Shown here one piece after another: positions 5,298-8,338 of a stretch of 8,338 nucleotides of DNA (position 1 is the stretch's first letter; every line of letters starts with the position of its first letter). Source of the DNA: Deltaproteobacteria bacterium (GTDB lineage: Bacteria > Bdellovibrionota_C > UBA2361 > OMII01); contig JALRCK010000080.1 of NCBI GenBank assembly GCA_023262305.1, positions 1-8,338 on the forward strand, read 5' to 3'. The notes under the pieces are model-generated. The model was given only the letters and a program-made list of their open reading frames with translations. It had not been told where the DNA came from and ran no database searches. A program made the translations under genes and the position numbers.

Positions 5298-6247
5298 TCG
5301 CCAAGTACCTCTCCCTCTGGAAATGCGGCTCCTCGGAGGAACTCTCCGGTGGGCATTCGCTTCTTACCCTCTAGTTGAAGCTCTGTAACCCGTATGCCCG
5401 TTCCGTCACCACATGCGATCTCAATACGATCACCCTGCGCATACGCCACTGTTCCTGGTACGTGCACGTTGGTGTGGGAGCGTTTCGATTCTAAGGCAAA
5501 GAGGATCTTTAAACGCTTGCCGCGCCACACGGTGAAGGCTCCTGGCCATGATGAGAATGCACGAACAGAGAGCGCTATCTGGCTGGCGGGTAGGGACCAG
5601 TCAATTTTACACTCCTCCGTAGTGATCTTTGACGCGTAGGTTACCCCGTCAGTTGGCTGCGGAGTTGCGGCGAGAGATCCATCCACGATCTTGCCTATGG
5701 TGGTGGCGATGTGAGCAGCTCCGAGTGAGGAGAGCTTATCGTGGAGGGTCGACCCTGTGTCTGATGATTCGATGGGAATCCGATGCTCGGTGTAAACGGC
5801 GCCGGTGTCGAGTCCGACATCCATCTGCATCATGCATACTCCGGTTTCGGCGTCGCCTGATTGAAGGGCTCGTTGGATTGGCGCGGCCCCGCGCCAACGG
5901 GGAAGGAGCGAGGCGTGAATGTTGACGCATCCATGAGTCGGAAACTCAAGCACCTCTTTCGGAAGAATTTGCCCGAACGCAATCACCACCCCGATATCGA
6001 AAGGACCCAACTCAGACAGATCTTCGCGGAGTGTGTGGAACTCCTTGCGGAGCGATGTCGGCTGAAATACTGGGATGTTGTGAGCGAGTGCGAGCTCCTT
6101 GATCGGTGACATCGTGATCTTGCTGCCTCTGCCGGAAGGGCGATCGGGTTGTGTGAATACCGCCCCAACTGTGACCCCGGGTGCGTTAATCAGCGCCTGC
6201 AGGGTGGGGAGTGAGAAATCGGGGGTGCCGAAGAAGAGAACCCTCAT
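5294..6247 (-). CDS. fmt: Methionyl-tRNA formyltransferase
   Basis: 317 residues, the normal length for the family. The N-terminus MRVLFFGTPDFSLPTLQALI is characteristic. The formyltransferase core carries VNIHASLLPRWRGAAPIQ with Asn109 and His111, and MDVGLDTGAV with Asp147, which align with catalytic Asn106, His108 and Asp144 of the Escherichia coli enzyme. The C-terminal OB-like domain (about 205-317) includes VRAFSSWPGAFT, typical of Fmt. The enzyme transfers a formyl group from 10-formyl-tetrahydrofolate to Met on initiator tRNA in the cytoplasm. It follows def by 11 bases on the same strand, so the two are very likely co-transcribed. No strong ribosome binding site precedes its ATG. It has no terminator of its own within the overlap with the Cas4-like gene. 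Confidence 0.98.
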   Translation of the reverse strand: MRVLFFGTPDFSLPTLQALINAPGVTVGAVFTQPDRPSGRGSKITMSPIKELALAHNIPVFQPTSLRKEFHTLREDLSELGPFDIGVVIAFGQILPKEVLEFPTHGCVNIHASLLPRWRGAAPIQRALQSGDAETGVCMMQMDVGLDTGAVYTEHRIPIESSDTGSTLHDKLSSLGAAHIATTIGKIVDGSLAATPQPTDGVTYASKITTEECKIDWSLPASQIALSVRAFSSWPGAFTVWRGKRLKILFALESKRSHTNVHVPGTVAYAQGDRIEIACGDGTGIRVTELQLEGKKRMPTGEFLRGAAFPEGEVLGD

Positions 6248-6258
6248 AGTCGCCCGTG

Positions 6259-6828
6259 CTAGGTCCTCTCCTCGAACTCAAAGCCGTGCTTGGTGCACCA
6301 ACGGCGAAAGAGCTGTTTCTTGAGGCGACTGAGGTGGTCCACAAAGAGGACCCCGTCGAGGTGGTCAAGTTCGTGTTGGATGCAGAAGGCTGTCAACTCC
6401 TCGGCCTCAACTTGAAAGAGGTTTCCGTGTCGGTCGTGGGAGGTGATGGTGACCGTTCCGAAGCGCTTAATCGAGTCGCGGTAGTCCGGAATGCTCAAGC
6501 ACCCCTCGTCAGATGAAACTGAGGGACCAGACGCTGTGATCTTCGCATTGATCATCTCAAGGCGTTGGTTGTGGATGTGTGTTATCGGATCTTTTTCGCT
6601 CAGCGAGGTGACCTTTGGTTGAGGGACACCTTCGAGGGAGAGATCCATGATGGCAACGCGTTGTGAGCTCCCTACCTGCGGGGCCGCGAGACCGATACCG
6701 TTCGATGCCACCATGGTCTCGTACATGTTGTCGAGAAATGTGTGCAGCTTTGCGTCAAACGTTTCCACATTCGCGGTTACGACACGCAGGATCGGATCAG
6801 GTATGAGCTTAACATCAAGAAGCGCCAT
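6259..6828 (-). CDS. def: Peptide deformylase
   Basis: 189 residues from the ATG at 6828. The frame extends to a GTG at 6864, but MALLDVKLIPDPILR matches the usual family start. All three signature motifs are intact: GIGLAAPQ (44-51), EGCLS (108-112, metal ligand Cys110) and QHELDH (151-156, metal ligands His152 and His156, catalytic Glu153). The enzyme removes the formyl group from the N-terminal methionine of nascent proteins at the ribosome. The spacing between motifs 1 and 2 is about 20 residues longer than in the Escherichia coli enzyme; the extra part (about 68-90) is polar and probably a surface loop. It is the first gene of the def-fmt unit and diverges from the gene at 6936, so their promoters share the short gap. 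Confidence 0.98.
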   Translation of the reverse strand: MALLDVKLIPDPILRVVTANVETFDAKLHTFLDNMYETMVASNGIGLAAPQVGSSQRVAIMDLSLEGVPQPKVTSLSEKDPITHIHNQRLEMINAKITASGPSVSSDEGCLSIPDYRDSIKRFGTVTITSHDRHGNLFQVEAEELTAFCIQHELDHLDGVLFVDHLSRLKKQLFRRWCTKHGFEFEERT

Positions 6829-6900
6829 ATGCTCTAGTAGACCAAACTTCTGAGATTCTGTCACTTAGCCGGAAGGGGTGCCACCTGAGGAGCTTTACGT

Positions 6901-6929
6901 TTGTCCCTCAGCACGCTATCTGCGATACT
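6901..6929 (+). promoter_or_regulatory. Possible sigma70-type promoter for the 6936 gene
   Basis: TTGTCC (6901-6906) and GATACT (6924-6929) are separated by 17 bases and each matches four of six consensus positions. A start about seven bases after the -10 box would fall at the ATG 6936 itself, implying a leaderless or very short-leader mRNA. That would fit the absence of a well-spaced ribosome binding site. It is weak evidence. Confidence 0.3.
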
Positions 6930-6935
6930 TAAGGT

Positions 6936-7376
6936 ATGGCAGAGATGTCCCTCGATGAAGCCCAGCTCTTCCGTCTCCTGGTTGGGTTTTTTGGCAAAGA
7001 CCGCGTGCTCTTTAGCATGAGCGTTAGGGCTGTATGTGGGGGTGATCTGGGGCTCCAGCCGGAGGCGCTGGATGATGACACCCGGGCCTGGGCAGAGCGT
7101 AATCGGTGCCTCTTCACGGTCGTTGACGATGAGGATGACCCCAAGATGGTGGTTGAGTTTGAGCCCGACTTCAGCTCGTTTATCGAAGTCGAGCAGCTCG
7201 AGCGCAAGAGCCGTTTGCCAGGAATTCTCAAAGCTAATGGGATTCAATACCTGACCATATCGGGAAAGGAGATGGGAGAGATCCTCGACCCGAACGGGAC
7301 CATGGATCTCGTTGATCTACTCAAGGATAGATTCGGGATAGAGGAGACACCCGAGGAACTCGAAGAGGAGTCGTAG
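6936..7376 (+). CDS. Small acidic protein, possibly DUF2726-like nuclease-fold relative
   Basis: 146 residues, strongly acidic, ending EETPEELEEES. The central part runs RCLFTVVDDEDDPKMVVEFE (57-76), then LERKSRLPGILKANGIQYLT (88-107). This order (a Cys/Asp strand, a Pro-x-x-Val-Val-Glu strand, a basic helix, then the GI-x-YL-x-I strand) resembles DUF2726 domains, which are related to PD-(D/E)XK nucleases. Here the expected E-x-K is replaced by Glu74-Phe-Glu76, so nuclease activity is doubtful. The resemblance is judged by eye only. The protein lacks a signal peptide or membrane span. The start could be ATG 6936 or ATG 6945; AAGG lies only one base before the first and about ten before the second. 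It diverges from def; no functional link is evident. Confidence 0.8.
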   Translation: MAEMSLDEAQLFRLLVGFFGKDRVLFSMSVRAVCGGDLGLQPEALDDDTRAWAERNRCLFTVVDDEDDPKMVVEFEPDFSSFIEVEQLERKSRLPGILKANGIQYLTISGKEMGEILDPNGTMDLVDLLKDRFGIEETPEELEEES

Positions 7377-7859
7377 AGAGTATTTAGGGGAGGCTCACCT
7401 CAACCCCAACGTATAGTCATCCACATCTTCATCCTTCTCCTCACCCTGCACCTGCACCGGGATCCTCTTCTTCCTCAGCGCTGTATGACCTGAGCTTACC
7501 AAACCTGAATGTAACCTAACTGTTTGGTGAGCATGAGGAGGATCCCGGTGCAGGTGCAGGGTGAGGATTAGGATGAGGATGAAGATCGGGTAGGGGATAA
7601 AGTTGACAACGAGGAATCGGAATCACTTACCCCTGTTCTTGTGTCCGCCTGACCCGGCACTCGCATATTTGGGGACTTTAATCGGAAAGAGGGTTGAAAC
7701 TGTTGAGGAATTCATGTGAGAGCAGGGGAGGTCCGCCTTCTGCTCCCCCCGCACGATAGGACTGGGCAACCGGTTACTTCTGCTCGATTTTCTGGTAGAA
7801 GTAGGGGCACGTTTGAGGGCGGTGCGCTCTTGGGCCTCACGCACTCGTGGTTCGAAAAG
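7377..7859. other. Intergenic region holding a large inverted repeat
   Basis: These 483 bases separate the acidic protein gene from the final membrane protein. Bases 7419-7587 form the long inverted repeat listed separately. From 7588 to 7859 I see no independent gene. GAGGA at 7705-7709 is a good ribosome binding site for the GTG at 7716, which is an alternative start for the last gene. Confidence 0.5.
7419..7587. repeat. Long imperfect inverted repeat with 30-bp perfect core arms
   Basis: Arm 7438-7467 is the exact reverse complement of 7538-7567 (30 of 30). The core includes GGATCCCGGTGCAGGTGCAG. Pairing continues outward with mismatches to about 7419 and 7586. Inside, GCTTACCAAAC (7494-7504) pairs with GTTTGGTGAGC (7522-7532) with one G-U, and CCTCA (7473-7477) with TGAGG (7534-7538) is an alternative. 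The whole could fold as a hairpin of about 170 bases or extrude as a cruciform. The outer parts of both arms are built of degenerate hexamers of the GAGGAT type, four in a row at 7563-7586. No U tract follows, so it is not a classical terminator. It may be a miniature mobile element or a regulatory structure. Confidence 0.9.
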
Positions 7860-8338
7860 ATGAAGAGAGCTGTATCTGCGAAGATCTTGATTTTGTGTGC
7901 TGTGGCCGTGAGCCTCGTGGGAGCGATCACGGTTGTTGCTCTCGGAGGAGCTCAAGCGGTTCGTGGCTCTGTGCAGCTCGCGGTATTTCCCCTCGTACTT
8001 CTTTTGTTCAGCGCGCTCACCTTGAAGGGGGTTCGCCTCCCCCGTGCGTTGATCGGACTCTCTGCTATCGGTGTGTTGTGCGGAGCCATCGTCAGGTATT
8101 CCGATGTTGGCTTGGAGCCAGGAGCATTCGGCATCGCGCGTTTCGACTCTGATCCCCTTGAGAACACCACCCGTATCTTTCGAGACAGAGCGCGCGGCTT
8201 TATGGGCGAGAAGGCGCTCACGAAACTTGGTGTTATTGGCATAGATGTTCGAAGTGAGCGGGAGGCCCGAGAAGCTCTGAAAGAGCGACCTCTCCTCACA
8301 GGTATCGTATGGGGCGCAGAGCCTTGGGTTACTATCTC
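7860..8338 (+). CDS. Multi-span membrane protein, 3' end outside window
   Basis: The frame is open to the window end, with 159 codons visible from the ATG at 7860. MKRAVSAK leads into a first hydrophobic helix (about 8-28). Two more follow (about 38-54 and 61-79), then a hydrophilic region that is still open (LENTTRIFRDRARGFMGEKA, then GVIGIDVRSEREAREALKER). The final part, LLTGIVWGAEPWVTI, looks like a buried strand. I do not recognise the family. The start is uncertain. ATG 7860 lacks a ribosome binding site, whereas GTG 7716 in the same frame has GAGGA seven bases upstream and would add 48 polar residues. TTG 7830 is also possible. I chose ATG 7860 because it places the start directly before the first membrane helix. 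Confidence 0.75.
   Translation, partial: MKRAVSAKILILCAVAVSLVGAITVVALGGAQAVRGSVQLAVFPLVLLLFSALTLKGVRLPRALIGLSAIGVLCGAIVRYSDVGLEPGAFGIARFDSDPLENTTRIFRDRARGFMGEKALTKLGVIGIDVRSEREAREALKERPLLTGIVWGAEPWVTI

Noticed and set aside
4318..5300. CRISPR array or adaptation genes next to the Cas4-like gene
   Set aside because: No regularly spaced repeats and no Cas1- or Cas2-like protein are visible anywhere in the window.
6861..7247. Minus-strand frame of 128 codons ending just before the def GTG start
   Set aside because: It is antisense to the 6936 gene, whose translation is far more protein-like, and it has no recognisable motifs.
7623..7955. Minus-strand frame of 110 codons opposite the final membrane protein
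   Set aside because: Low-complexity translation, no ribosome binding site of note, and it opposes a frame with convincing membrane helices.

Overview
The window looks like an ordinary chromosomal stretch of a Gram-negative bacterium of moderate GC. Two things suggest this: the C-terminal half of an MltD-type lytic transglycosylase with LysM domains, and a def-fmt pair for N-formylmethionine metabolism. The transglycosylase motifs (SYNHGVGGVR, FGFASTNFYPEFLAA) resemble those of deltaproteobacterial-type lineages, but I cannot place the organism more precisely. Most other genes are short orphans, and clear Shine-Dalgarno sequences are scarce.

Layout. 2-904 (+) is the 5'-truncated transglycosylase. 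905-1216 is non-coding with a 21-bp tandem duplication. 1217-1663 (+) encodes a small single-span membrane protein. It converges on an alpha/beta hydrolase (1660-2424, -), and the two stop codons share four bases. A strong terminator on the minus strand (2441-2462) sits between that hydrolase and an Arg-Gly-tailed orphan (2514-3197, -). About 570 bases without a recognised protein gene follow. They hold a terminator-like hairpin near 3400-3442 and a cluster of RNA-like hairpins at about 3559-3713, closed by an excellent intrinsic terminator (3719-3749) only 22 bases before an orphan CDS (3772-4317, +). Next is a Cas4/RecB-like nuclease with a two-helix membrane hairpin inserted in its catalytic domain (4467-5297, +). 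It converges on fmt (5294-6247, -), which lies downstream of def (6259-6828, -). A small acidic protein (6936-7376, +) diverges from def. A long imperfect inverted repeat (about 7419-7587) then precedes the 5' part of a multi-span membrane protein that leaves the window (7860-8338, +).

How the parts relate. Only def and fmt form a clear functional unit: Fmt formylates initiator Met-tRNA and Def removes the formyl group from nascent proteins. The transglycosylase acts on peptidoglycan. The other genes show no shared pathway. The most interesting items are the membrane-embedded Cas4-like nuclease with all catalytic and Fe-S residues intact but no cas genes or CRISPR array nearby, the structured RNA or attenuator before 3772, and the large inverted repeat at 7419-7587.
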